42,719 nucleotides of DNA from an uncultured Cytophagales bacterium. Lineage in GTDB: Bacteria; Bacteroidota; Bacteroidia; Cytophagales; 172606-1. Shown in pieces: positions 26,064-34,462 of the stretch. The position numbers and the translations under genes were made by a program. Position 1 is the stretch's first letter. Every line of letters starts with the position of its first letter. Under the pieces are notes generated by a model. It did no database searches, was not told the origin of the DNA, and worked only from the letters and a program-made list of their open reading frames with translations. The stretch lies in NCBI GenBank assembly GCA_902805615.1, contig CADCTQ010000168.1:1-42719 (forward strand), in the 5' to 3' direction.

Positions 26064-27170
26064 TTACTCCAGCGTGAACTCCACGCGGCGGTTCCTGCGC
26101 TTGTTGTCTTCGGTGGTGTTGGGAGCCGCCGGGTACACCCCGCCCAGTCCCCGCCAGGCGATCCGGTCCCCCGCCACGCCCTTGCCCAGCAGGTAGTCGG
26201 CCACGGCCCTGGCCCGGTCGCGGGACAACTGTACGTTCAGGAAAAAGTCGCCCGCGTTGTCGGTGTGCCCCGTGACGGCAAGCCGCAGGTGCGGGTATTT
26301 GCGCAGGGTGGTTGCCAGTTCGTCGAGGACCGCGCAACACTCGGGCCGCAGTTCGGGACGGCTCTGCTCGAAGTAGATCGGGCCGGGCGCCGGGGGTGGC
26401 GGACTGGTTACCGGCTCCGCTTTGTTGCCCGCGGCCACCGGTTCAACCGGAACGGCCGGGCGGGTGAGCGTATCTTTCTTGCCGCCGCCAATCGTCAACA
26501 GGGCCGCTTTTTGCGGCGGCAGCTCCACTTTCCCCTGCGCCAGGGCTTTCGCTACGGCGGGCCTGGACGGCGTTTTCCGCGCGGGCTTGCTTGCCGGCTT
26601 CTTGACCGCGGCCACGGGCGGTTTGGGCGGCGTGCTGAACACGTTTTTTGCCGTGAGCAGTTGTACGGGTCCGCCCGCAAACGACCACGATGCCTGGGCG
26701 GCGGCGTACGAGGGCTTCATCTGCGAATATTCCACTTTGAGCCGGTACAACTTCTTTCCCTCCAGGGCAATCTGCCCCGAAAACGAAGTAGGGCGGTTCA
26801 GGTGCCACTCGTTGATGAGCAACTTGTCGTCTACCCACAGGCGCACGCCGTCGTCGGCCACGAAGGAAAACTGGTAAATACCCTCTTTTGGCGCGTAGAA
26901 ATGGCCCGTCCACCGCACTGAGAAGTAGCCCGGGTCAAGCCCCGGCGCGGGGCTGCGCCAATTGAGGAAAAAGTTGATTTGCTTGTCTACCCGCGTAAGC
27001 ACTTTCTGCTCGAAGTTGGCGCCGTTGTAGTACTCGGCTTTGAATCCGTCGCCGGCGCCTTCCACCCACCCGCCGGGGGTGGCGGCCGGGGCCGGCTTCG
27101 CTTTGGGCTGGGCAAGGGCAACCGGGACGACCAACGCGCAGGCGGTTACCAGGAGTAAAAAATGATTCAT
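26064..27170 (-). CDS. PA14 and OmpA-family domain protein
   Basis: This exported envelope protein has 368 residues. A signal peptide (about 1-20, LLLVTACALVVPVALA) leads to a PA14-like beta-sandwich (about 40-165; GFKAEYYNGANFEQ, RWTGHFYAPKEGIYQFSFVADDGVRLWVDD). A Lys/Pro/Ala-rich linker (about 170-265) follows, then an OmpA C-terminal peptidoglycan-binding domain (about 266-368; TGHTDNAGDFFLN, LSRDRARAVADYL, NKRRNRRVEF). PA14 domains usually bind carbohydrate, so the protein may link a glycan to the cell wall. It starts 61 bp after the amidohydrolase gene on the same strand and may share its transcript. Confidence 0.9.
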   Translation of the reverse strand: MNHFLLLVTACALVVPVALAQPKAKPAPAATPGGWVEGAGDGFKAEYYNGANFEQKVLTRVDKQINFFLNWRSPAPGLDPGYFSVRWTGHFYAPKEGIYQFSFVADDGVRLWVDDKLLINEWHLNRPTSFSGQIALEGKKLYRLKVEYSQMKPSYAAAQASWSFAGGPVQLLTAKNVFSTPPKPPVAAVKKPASKPARKTPSRPAVAKALAQGKVELPPQKAALLTIGGGKKDTLTRPAVPVEPVAAGNKAEPVTSPPPPAPGPIYFEQSRPELRPECCAVLDELATTLRKYPHLRLAVTGHTDNAGDFFLNVQLSRDRARAVADYLLGKGVAGDRIAWRGLGGVYPAAPNTTEDNKRRNRRVEFTLE

Positions 27171-27231
27171 GGCAGCGGCAGGAAGGGGATACTCTTTTTA
27201 CGGGTATTCCCGCCGTTGGGTAGGGCCGGAA

Positions 27232-28605
27232 TTACTTTTTTTCGAGCCCTTTGCGCGTTCTGGACAGGTAGGCTTCCGGCAGCCATTGCCCGCCGATCAT
27301 GACGCCGGCGAGGTGGCGGGTCTGCGTGATGTCGCGCAGCGGGTTGCCGTCCAGCAGCACCAGGTCGGCGCGGTTGCCCGCCCGCACGGTTCCCGAATCG
27401 CCGGTGCGGCCCAGGTACCGGGCGACGTTGACGGTCCCCGTGCGCAGCGCCTCGTACGGGGACAGGCCCGCGGCCACCAGGTATTCCAGTTCCTGGTGCG
27501 TGGAGACGCCGGGCACGTTGAACACCTGCGGGGCGTCCGAACCCAGCAGCAGGCCCACGCCGTGCCGGGCGCAGGCTGCAATGAGCCCTCGCCGCAGCGC
27601 GATGAAGCGGAGCATTCTGGCCGCGTCGTACCGCGGGTCGGCGTGCAGGTTCTGCTTGCTTTCGGCCCACTTCTGCCGCTGCTCCGGCGCCATGTAGATC
27701 ATTCCGGGGGCGTTCAGCAAGGTGGCCACTTCCACCGGGGCAAACCAGCGTTCGGCCAGGGCCTGGGTGGGCACGACCCATACCCCGGCCTCCTTCAATT
27801 TCCGCATCAGTTCGCCCGTGCGGCTGGTGTCGGCGCGGTCGGCCACGAACATCCCGAAGAGGCCCGTCTCCTTCTCCCCCACCGACTCGATGCCCGGCAC
27901 CATTCCTTCCACGAAGCCGTCGAGGTGGTCAATGGAAGAGTAGCCGGCGGCAACTGCCCGCCACACGCCCACGTCGTAGGAGACGTGCCCCACGAAGGGG
28001 ATGCCGGCCGCCCTGGCCGCCCCGGCAACCGCCCCGAACGTTTCGCGGGTGAGGCCGGGGTGGAGTTTGAGGTAGTCGTACCCGGCGGCTTTCTGCTGGC
28101 GCACCATGGCCGCGCCGGCCTCGGGCGTCTTGACGCTGTTGCCGTTGAAGGAAGGCCCGGTGGTGTAGAAGTGCGGCCCCAGGATTTCGCCCTTTTGCAC
28201 TTTTTCCCGCAACTCCAGGTGCCGCGGGTGACCGAGCATTCCCCGGATGGTGGTGATGCCGTGGGTGATGAACAAGGTGAGCACTTCGCGCATGGGTTCC
28301 AGCTCATCCACCGGCGGCACGTGGGCGTGCATTTCGGCCAGGCCGGGCATGAGGTACTTGCCGGCGGCTTGCACCACCAGGGCGTTTTTGCCGTACCGGG
28401 CGGTGCCCGCCTCGCCCACCGACACGATTTTGCCATTTTTTACCACCACGGTCTGCTTCGGTAGCACCGTCTCGCGGTCCATCGGGACCACGTTGACGTC
28501 CCGGAACACGATTTCCCGGTCCCGGGAAGAAATGGGTTCCTGCGCGGCGGCCCGGAAGGCGCTGCCAATCAGGACGATGAGAAAGAGGGGGAGAAGCGTT
28601 TTCAT
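27232..28605 (-). CDS. Exported metal-dependent amidohydrolase
   Basis: This 457-residue amidohydrolase of the imidazolonepropionase/prolidase-like group has a signal peptide (MKTLLPLFLIVLIGSAFRAAAQ). Metal-site motifs are in order: GLAEMHAH (HxH), a lysine in YLKLHPG, GHVSYDVG, IDHLDGF, and LLGSDAPQ with the catalytic Asp. A C-terminal strand region (RAGNRADLVLLDGNPL) completes the composite beta-sandwich. I chose the ATG at 28605, where the signal peptide begins, over the upstream frame to 28656, which runs into a palindromic repeat. The substrate is unknown; relatives hydrolyse dipeptides or cyclic amides in the periplasm. Confidence 0.9.
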   Translation of the reverse strand: MKTLLPLFLIVLIGSAFRAAAQEPISSRDREIVFRDVNVVPMDRETVLPKQTVVVKNGKIVSVGEAGTARYGKNALVVQAAGKYLMPGLAEMHAHVPPVDELEPMREVLTLFITHGITTIRGMLGHPRHLELREKVQKGEILGPHFYTTGPSFNGNSVKTPEAGAAMVRQQKAAGYDYLKLHPGLTRETFGAVAGAARAAGIPFVGHVSYDVGVWRAVAAGYSSIDHLDGFVEGMVPGIESVGEKETGLFGMFVADRADTSRTGELMRKLKEAGVWVVPTQALAERWFAPVEVATLLNAPGMIYMAPEQRQKWAESKQNLHADPRYDAARMLRFIALRRGLIAACARHGVGLLLGSDAPQVFNVPGVSTHQELEYLVAAGLSPYEALRTGTVNVARYLGRTGDSGTVRAGNRADLVLLDGNPLRDITQTRHLAGVMIGGQWLPEAYLSRTRKGLEKK

Positions 28606-28632
28606 GGGAGAAAAATGGTTAGTCCTCTGTAG

Positions 28633-28652
28633 AGACGCGATGCATCGCGTCT
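28633..28652. repeat. Perfect 20-bp palindrome AGACGCGATGCATCGCGTCT
   Basis: This self-complementary 20-mer lies in the leader of the amidohydrolase gene. Variants with TTCAT or TGAAT in the centre occur at 38721-38740 and 38844-38863. It is a dispersed repeat rather than an operator specific to this gene. Confidence 0.8.
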
Positions 28653-28826
28653 TCATTTTACCAGTGATTTATCGCGCCGGGCCGGTGGTCCGCGGCGATG
28701 CAATTTGCAGCAGATTTTTCGGGTGTTTTACGCATCCTGGGGGGCCCTGGGTCCGTATAAACCAGTAAAAAACGGTGGTAAAGATCGTTTTTTCAGGGTT
28801 TATTTTTTGTATTTCTTTTATTACCA

Positions 28827-29105
28827 ATGGAATACCGGGTTGAAATCAGCCATACTACGGGCAAGATCATCGAAGAAAAAGGCTTTGCGGAGTTGGAAGA
28901 GGCAAGAGCGTATCTTGCAGAAGTAGTACGAACCACTCCCCTTAAACGCGTGCTCATTACCCTGATGCACTGCCCCGCTCCGGGTGAAGAGTACATGCTG
29001 GACGTGGACTTCGTGGAAGGCGTTTCCCTGAATCCCCAGTATCCGCCCTCCATTCACTCCATGACCTTGCAGCCTGCCGCCAACCGGAAATCGGATCAAC
29101 CGTAA
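28827..29105 (+). CDS. Small hypothetical protein (92 aa)
   Basis: This 92-residue soluble protein begins MEYRVEISHTTGKIIEEKGF. A helix (LEEARAYLAEVV) and a strand with a CP motif (RVLITLMHCPAPGEEYMLDVDFVEG) follow, with a less ordered C-terminus. Composition and codon pattern support a real gene. I recognise no family. It follows an AT-rich leader with T-runs (28780-28825) likely to hold its promoter. Nothing in the neighbourhood explains its role. Confidence 0.68.
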   Translation: MEYRVEISHTTGKIIEEKGFAELEEARAYLAEVVRTTPLKRVLITLMHCPAPGEEYMLDVDFVEGVSLNPQYPPSIHSMTLQPAANRKSDQP

Positions 29106-29144
29106 GTACAGTCGTAAGTCGCTTTAGAGTCGTAAGTCGTAAGT
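29102..29144. repeat. GTCGTAAGT direct repeats
   Basis: The unit GTCGTAAGT occurs three times between 29111 and 29144, with a partial CGTAAGT at 29101. It sits directly after the stop of the 92-aa gene and before the convergent anti-sigma gene. This looks like another short intergenic repeat and not a gene. Confidence 0.6.
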
Positions 29145-29225
29145 GGGAGCGGGAAGGGGGCGTTTGACGTTCAGGAACTTTGTCCAGTCGTTGCCGGCGT
29201 TGGGGCGTGAATGGTTACGGGGGAT

Positions 29226-29978
29226 TCATTCCAGGTCGGCCAGGAGTTGCCGGGCGGCTTCGGCGTGGCCGCCGTTGGCGGGGCCGGCAGCCAGTGTGCG
29301 CAGGGCCGTTTTGCTTTCCGCCACCCGGTTGTTTTTCAAATGCGTCAGGGCCAGGTACCACGAGGCCCGCTCCCCGAGCAGCCCGCTTCGCGCGGCTACC
29401 CGCGCAAAACGTTCCCCGGCCTGGTCGTACGCGCCCAGTTCGAGGTAACACAGCCCCGCGTACAGGCGGTCGTAATCGGCGTTGGGGTCCTGCCGCAGGC
29501 GGGCCTCAAATGCCGCGAGGGCCTGCCGGTATTCTCCCTGGTTGAAGTACCCGCCTCCCCCGCCGGTACGCGCCTCCGGGCCGCGGGTCACCAGGTAGGG
29601 TTCGGGACGGTAATATTGCACGAACAACGCTTCCGGGTTGGCTTCATTTCGCCCCCACACCCACAACAGGAGCAGCGAGACCACGAGCACCACCGCGGCG
29701 GCGGCGGCCCAGGCGGTGCGTCCCAGGCCCGTCCACCCGGCCCTGGCCCGGCCGCGTTCCTTTTCGATCACCTGCGCGTACACCCCGTCGAGTTGGTTCC
29801 GCAGCCGGGCGTCCCCCGCTTTTTCGAGGAGGCCCACCACTTGTTGCTGCGCGGCCACTTCGCGGCGCAGGCCGGCATCCCGGTCCAGCAGCGCCTCGAA
29901 CTGGGCGCGTTCGGCGGGTGCCATGCGTTCGAGCAGGTAGCGGTCAATGCGGTCCTGCGGGTCTTCGGTCGGTTCCAT
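29226..29978 (-). CDS. Anti-sigma-factor-like membrane protein with TPR domain
   Basis: This 250-residue single-pass membrane protein has a cytoplasmic N-terminus (1-85) reading IDRYLLERMAPAERAQFEALLDRD, the typical start of anti-sigma or zinc-finger-like regulators, but I see no zinc ligands. A TM helix lies at about 89-108. The periplasmic part has TPR-like helices (about 140-250; YFNQGEYRQALAAFEARL, YAGLCYLELGAYDQAGERF). It follows the sigma factor by 12 bp in the same operon, so it most likely sequesters that sigma factor at the membrane. The TPR part could sense a periplasmic partner, possibly the exported CHAT protease encoded divergently; this is inference. Confidence 0.82.
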   Translation of the reverse strand: MEPTEDPQDRIDRYLLERMAPAERAQFEALLDRDAGLRREVAAQQQVVGLLEKAGDARLRNQLDGVYAQVIEKERGRARAGWTGLGRTAWAAAAAVVLVVSLLLLWVWGRNEANPEALFVQYYRPEPYLVTRGPEARTGGGGGYFNQGEYRQALAAFEARLRQDPNADYDRLYAGLCYLELGAYDQAGERFARVAARSGLLGERASWYLALTHLKNNRVAESKTALRTLAAGPANGGHAEAARQLLADLE

Positions 29979-29990
29979 GCGTAAAAGCCG

Positions 29991-30587
29991 TTATTGTTTC
30001 AGTACATCCAGGTAGTTGCGGTTGCCCAGCACCATTTCGCGCAATTTCTTCAGGCAGTTGGATTTCTTGTTCTTGGCTACCGCCTCGCTGGCGTATCCCA
30101 TTTCGCCGGCCAGTTCCAGCATGTTCTTCTTCTCGTAGTAGAACCCCAGCAGCACCTCGCAGCACCCTTCGCCGAGTTTGTCCAGCAGGCCGAGCAGCAC
30201 CGCGTTCCGCTCCGACTCCAGGGACGCTTCCAGGTCGTCGGGGGCCGCCGGTTCGCCGGGCAGGGTGCGCGCAATGCGGTCCCGGTTGGCCTTCTGGCGG
30301 GCCCGGTCAAGCCACAGGTGCTTGCAAACCGAGAAAAAGAAAGTGGCCGGGTACCCGATTTCCTCCCCTGCTTTTACCTTTTTGTAAAATATAATGATTC
30401 CCTCCTGGAAAACATCCTTTGCCTCTTCGCCGCCGCCCCCGTGGTTACGGACAAAATGCCCGAACGGTTCGAAGTACCGGCGGTAGAGAAAGGCAAAGGC
30501 CCGGTTGTTGGCCTCCGCGTCGGCCGACCGGATGTCGCTGAGCAATTGCGGGTCGGTATACCCTTTTTTAAAACTTTTGAAAATCAT
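29991..30587 (-). CDS. ECF-type RNA polymerase sigma factor
   Basis: This 198-residue sigma-70 family factor has only regions 2 and 4. Region 2 includes AFAFLYRRYFEPFGHFVRNH, EAKDVFQEGIIIFYKK and a helix with FFFSVCKHLWLDRARQ. Region 4 (about 128-190) has LLDKLGEGCCEVLLGFYYEKKNMLELA followed by the helix-turn-helix YASEAVAKNKKSNCLKKL. It should direct polymerase to a specific regulon and be held by the membrane protein encoded 12 bp downstream. It is divergent from the CHAT cluster with a 153-bp AT-rich region between. That arrangement suggests, but does not prove, that it controls both directions. Confidence 0.92.
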   Translation of the reverse strand: MIFKSFKKGYTDPQLLSDIRSADAEANNRAFAFLYRRYFEPFGHFVRNHGGGGEEAKDVFQEGIIIFYKKVKAGEEIGYPATFFFSVCKHLWLDRARQKANRDRIARTLPGEPAAPDDLEASLESERNAVLLGLLDKLGEGCCEVLLGFYYEKKNMLELAGEMGYASEAVAKNKKSNCLKKLREMVLGNRNYLDVLKQ

Positions 30588-30740
30588 GGCCCTTCCGGAT
30601 ACAATGCGGCACCGGCAGCAGGATCTGTCAGCGATTGAAATAAACTTAGCTTATTTACGCGGGCCTTTTGCAATGCTCGCGAATAATATTTTACTTATGC
30701 GGTCACCCACTGCTTTTCACTTTTTAACACTGCTACTGCC

Positions 30741-31187
30741 ATGACCCACGCACAAGCCGCCGCACAACCCGTTCACCAGCCCGCCCCACTCGACACGGGC
30801 CAGTATACCATTTCGGTTTCGAAGAAAGGAGTGGGGGAAGAAGAGGGACAAACCGACGACAAGTTGGGCCTGAAAGTCAGGTTTGGTAAAATGACCGCGT
30901 TGAATGTTCCCTGGCCCGCCCAGTGCCGGGTTAACCTTTGCGCCGCGGCCGGCTGCTACGCCACCGCCAATGCTCTTTTTGAACGAATCGGGGAGGACTG
31001 GGAGGAGGCTATCTTCAGCATGCCGGCCGTGCCTTTGCAGCCGCACTCGTGGATTGACGTGTACCTGCTCAACGAAGGCGCACCGACGGACCCGCAGTAC
31101 GCCCTATCGGTGTATCTCTCCGTCCTTGAGGATGCCAGCACGAGCGTTAGGTGTACGTACATCAATCCCCCCACCCCCCACCGCTAA
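30741..31187 (+). CDS. Hypothetical protein upstream of the CHAT protease (148 aa)
   Basis: This is a soluble 148-residue protein without a signal peptide. The first ~20 residues are Ala/Gln/Pro-rich and probably disordered. The rest appears beta-rich (TGQYTISVSKKG, LGLKVRFGKMTAL, SWIDVYLLNEG, YALSVYLSVLED) with four cysteines (residues about 62, 67, 72 and 138). I recognise no family. It ends 5 bp before the likely GTG start of the CHAT protease, so the two are translated from one message and may interact. It could be a substrate, inhibitor or chaperone of the protease; nothing in the sequence decides. Confidence 0.75.
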   Translation: MTHAQAAAQPVHQPAPLDTGQYTISVSKKGVGEEEGQTDDKLGLKVRFGKMTALNVPWPAQCRVNLCAAAGCYATANALFERIGEDWEEAIFSMPAVPLQPHSWIDVYLLNEGAPTDPQYALSVYLSVLEDASTSVRCTYINPPTPHR

Positions 31188-31192
31188 GACGG

Positions 31193-34100
31193 GTGAAGTT
31201 CCCGTTCGTAATCTGCCTGCTTTTCCTGCTGCTTGTCGGCGTTGCCCGGGGCGCGGGCCGGGCCGGTCCGCGCCCCTCCCCGCCACGCGATTCGGCGTTT
31301 GCCCTTGCCGAAACCGCGTTCGGCAAGGGCCACTACCGGGAGGCCGTCCGCCGCTACGCCCAATCGGCGCGCCGCGCCGCCGGCCGCCGGGATTGGGACT
31401 ACGTGGTGCATTGCCACCGCCGGCTGGCTACCTGCTACGAACGGCAGCACCGGGGCACCGAACGGCTGGCGGCGGCATCGGCCGCCTTTTTTTACGCCCG
31501 GCAGTACCTGCCCCGCGAAAGTGCCGCCTACGCCCTTTCCGCCAAGGAGAAAGGAGATGCCTTTTTCGGGCTGGGCCAGGCCGACAGCGCCGCGCACTAC
31601 CTGGCCTTGGCCCGCCCCCGGCTGGCGGCGCTGCGCGACCACCCGGCGTACGTGGCCTGTGACCTCGGGCTGGCCGCCTGCGCCTACTACGCCGGCCGCC
31701 CCGGCGACATGGAAAGCCTGCTCGACCGGGCCCACGCCGCCGCCGGGCGGCACCTGTCGGCCGCCGACGACCACTTTGCCACCCTCTTCCAGTTGTACGG
31801 GGTGCTCTACCAGCACACCGGCGACTTTGACCGGGGCCTGCGCAGCGCCCTGGCCGCCCTCGACCACCAACTGGCCCTGCCCGCCGTGGATTCGCTGGCC
31901 CTCGCCAACGATTACAACCTGGTGGGCGTGCTCTACGACGAAAAAGGCGACTGGGACCGGGCGTACGGGTACTTCCGGCAGGCCCTCGACGTATACCGGC
32001 GCCACCACCCGGCGCACTTCAACCTGGTGGACGTGTACAACAACCTGGGCCAGAACTTCTTCGAACGGGGCGATTACGCGGGGGCCGCGTTGCACCTGCG
32101 GCAGGGGTGGCGGCTGGCCCAACGGCAGGAGGCGTCGCGCGTTGCCGACAAACTGCCGCCCTGCCTCAACACCCTGGCGGCAGCCTGCCTCGAATTGGGC
32201 CGGCCCGACTCGGCGGCCTATTACCTGGGCCGCCTGTTCGGGCCGGGGCTCGAAAACGCGTATACCTACAAAACCCTGGCGGCCGTGCGGCTGCGGCAAG
32301 GAGACCACGCCGGGGCGTTGCGGGCCATCGGGCAGGCCCTGGAACGGGCCCGGGCGGATTACGGGCCGGGGCACCACGTGACGGGCAACGTGTACAAGGA
32401 CTACGGCCTGATCCTGTCGGCGGCCGGGCGGTACGCCGAGGCGCTGCCCGTGTACGACCAGGCGGTGCGCATTTACACGGCCGGCGAGGACGTATTCTCC
32501 CGCCCCGGCACCCTCGAAAAGGTATCGCCCAAAGTGTCGCTGCTCACTACGCTGCAAGGCAAGGCGGCAGCCCTGGCGAAAATGCCGGGGCCCGCCCAAG
32601 GCGACGCGGCCCTGCACACCTACCGGCAGGCCGCCCGCCTGATTGACCACCTGCGCCTGGAAGCCCACGCCGAAGGGTCGAAGCTGCACCTGGCGGCAAC
32701 GGCCGTGCCGGTCTTCGAGGGAGGCATCGAAACGGCCTGCGCCCTCTACCGGCAGACGGGCCGGGAGAGCTACCTGAGCGACGTATTTGCTTTTGCCGAA
32801 AAGAACAAAGCCATCCTGCTGCTGGACGCCCTCCGCGAGAGCAGCATCCGGAGCGTGGCGGCCATTCCGCCGGCCCTCATGGCCCTGGAACGGTCCCTGC
32901 TGCTCGACCGGGAATTGTACCGGCGCAAATCGGCCGGGGAAGCCCAATCGCCGGCGCCCGACAGCGGGCGGCTGGCCACGTGGCGGCAAAAACTGTTTTT
33001 CCTCGAAAAGCGGCTCGACTCGCTGGTGACCGTGCTGGAGGCGCAACACCCGGATTATTACCGGCTCAAATACGACCCCGCGCCCCCCAGCCTGGCGACG
33101 GCCCGGGCCCGGCTGCTGGCGGGCGGCCGGTCGGCCCTGCTCGAATACTTCGTGGGCGCGCAGCACATCTACGTACTGGGCGTGACGCCCCGCCGGCTCC
33201 GGTTGCACCGGCTGCCCAAAGATTCGGCGTGCCTGGCCGACATCCGGGCATTCCGGGAGGCCCTCAGCGGGGCGGCCGTGGTGCAGGAACCGGACGCCTC
33301 GTACGGGCGTTATGCCGCCGCCGCGTACGGACTCTTCCGGCGGCTGGTGGCCCCGGTACTGCCCGGCCCCGCCGAAGGCGTAGACCGGCTGGTGGTGGTT
33401 CCCTCCGACGTGCTGGGCTACGTGCCCTTCGAAGCCCTGCTCACTGCCCCGCCGCCGGCGCGGGGGTCCGGGCCGGCCCCTTACCTGCTGGCGCAGTACA
33501 CGGTTTCGTACGGCTACTCGGCCTACTGGCTGGTGCAGGACGGGCAGGCGCCCCGCCGCGGCGGCGCCCCCACTGAACCGTTTGCCGGTTTTGCCCCGGC
33601 CTTCGGGGGCGGGGGCGGCGCGGGCCTGCGTACCTGCGACGACCGCGAGGCGGCGCCGCTGGCGTGCAACCGGGCCGAAGTGGAAGCCATCAGCCGGGTG
33701 CTGGGCGGCCGGTCCTTCCTGGGCGCCGCGTCGGGCAAGGCGGAGTTCCTGGCGGCGGCTCCCCGCTACCGGGTGCTGCACCTGGCTACGCACGCCTGCC
33801 TCGACGCCGGCGACCCGCTCCTGAACCGCATTTATTTTGCCGACGGCACCCTCACGGCCGGGGAATTGTACCACCTGCCCCTGCGGGCCGAGCTGGTGGT
33901 GCTGAGCGCCTGCAACGGCGGGGTGGGCAAGCTCACCCGGGGCGAAGGCTTCATGAGCCTGTCGCGGGCCTTCGCCTACGCCGGCGCGCCCAGCCTCGTG
34001 GTGAGCCTGTGGGCCGTGGACGACTGCGCCACCGCCACCCTCATGGAAGGGTTTTACCGGCACCTGGCGGCGGGGCTGCCCAAAGACGAGGCCCTGCGCC

Positions 34101-34306
34101 GGGCCAAGCTCGACTACCTCGCGGGGAGCGGCCCGCTGGAATCCCATCCTTTTTTCTGGGCCGGCTTCGTGCACGCGGGCAACCCGGCGCCCCTCCGGCG
34201 GGAAGCGACGGGATACGGGTACGCGTGGGTGCTGGCGGCCCTGCCCGTGCTGGGGGCGTACCTGCTTTTCCGCCGCCGCCGGGCGGCCTTACGGACCGCG
34301 CAGTAA
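31193..34306 (+). CDS. Exported TPR-CHAT protease with C-terminal membrane anchor
   Basis: This 1037-residue caspase-like (CHAT) protein carries a signal peptide (KFPFVICLLFLLLVGVARG). A long helical array of TPR-like repeats (about 25-460; for example NDYNLVGVLYDEKGDWDRAYGYFRQAL, NNLGQNFFERGDYAGAALHL) is followed by a linker helix region and the CHAT domain (about 645-1000). The catalytic dyad is intact: His867 in HLATHACLD and Cys907 in VLSACNGG, followed by GEGFMSLSRAF and SLWAVDD. One TM helix (about 1005-1025) and an RRRR tail end the protein. This predicts a protease on the periplasmic side anchored by its C-terminus. I prefer the GTG at 31193, right before the signal peptide and 5 bp after the previous stop. 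An ATG at 31151 would overlap the previous gene. Confidence 0.9.
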   Translation: MKFPFVICLLFLLLVGVARGAGRAGPRPSPPRDSAFALAETAFGKGHYREAVRRYAQSARRAAGRRDWDYVVHCHRRLATCYERQHRGTERLAAASAAFFYARQYLPRESAAYALSAKEKGDAFFGLGQADSAAHYLALARPRLAALRDHPAYVACDLGLAACAYYAGRPGDMESLLDRAHAAAGRHLSAADDHFATLFQLYGVLYQHTGDFDRGLRSALAALDHQLALPAVDSLALANDYNLVGVLYDEKGDWDRAYGYFRQALDVYRRHHPAHFNLVDVYNNLGQNFFERGDYAGAALHLRQGWRLAQRQEASRVADKLPPCLNTLAAACLELGRPDSAAYYLGRLFGPGLENAYTYKTLAAVRLRQGDHAGALRAIGQALERARADYGPGHHVTGNVYKDYGLILSAAGRYAEALPVYDQAVRIYTAGEDVFSRPGTLEKVSPKVSLLTTLQGKAAALAKMPGPAQGDAALHTYRQAARLIDHLRLEAHAEGSKLHLAATAVPVFEGGIETACALYRQTGRESYLSDVFAFAEKNKAILLLDALRESSIRSVAAIPPALMALERSLLLDRELYRRKSAGEAQSPAPDSGRLATWRQKLFFLEKRLDSLVTVLEAQHPDYYRLKYDPAPPSLATARARLLAGGRSALLEYFVGAQHIYVLGVTPRRLRLHRLPKDSACLADIRAFREALSGAAVVQEPDASYGRYAAAAYGLFRRLVAPVLPGPAEGVDRLVVVPSDVLGYVPFEALLTAPPPARGSGPAPYLLAQYTVSYGYSAYWLVQDGQAPRRGGAPTEPFAGFAPAFGGGGGAGLRTCDDREAAPLACNRAEVEAISRVLGGRSFLGAASGKAEFLAAAPRYRVLHLATHACLDAGDPLLNRIYFADGTLTAGELYHLPLRAELVVLSACNGGVGKLTRGEGFMSLSRAFAYAGAPSLVVSLWAVDDCATATLMEGFYRHLAAGLPKDEALRRAKLDYLAGSGPLESHPFFWAGFVHAGNPAPLRREATGYGYAWVLAALPVLGAYLLFRRRRAALRTAQ

Positions 34307-34462
34307 GGCGGGAAACTTTTTTCATTTATTTTTTGCCATCCCTATTACCTTCTCTTCCTTCGTCCAACTAAACCCCGAAATCCAGTTGCAACGGACCGGG
34401 TGGCCGCCGAAAAACCCCAACAGAGTAGGCACCTTTCAACGCTTTAAACCCAAAACATTATC

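Noticed and set aside
31184-34174. Very long minus-strand open frame opposite the CHAT gene
   Set aside because: Antisense shadow of a GC-rich gene: composition dominated by Gly, Gln, Val, Arg and His, with no domain, while the plus strand encodes clear TPR and CHAT motifs.
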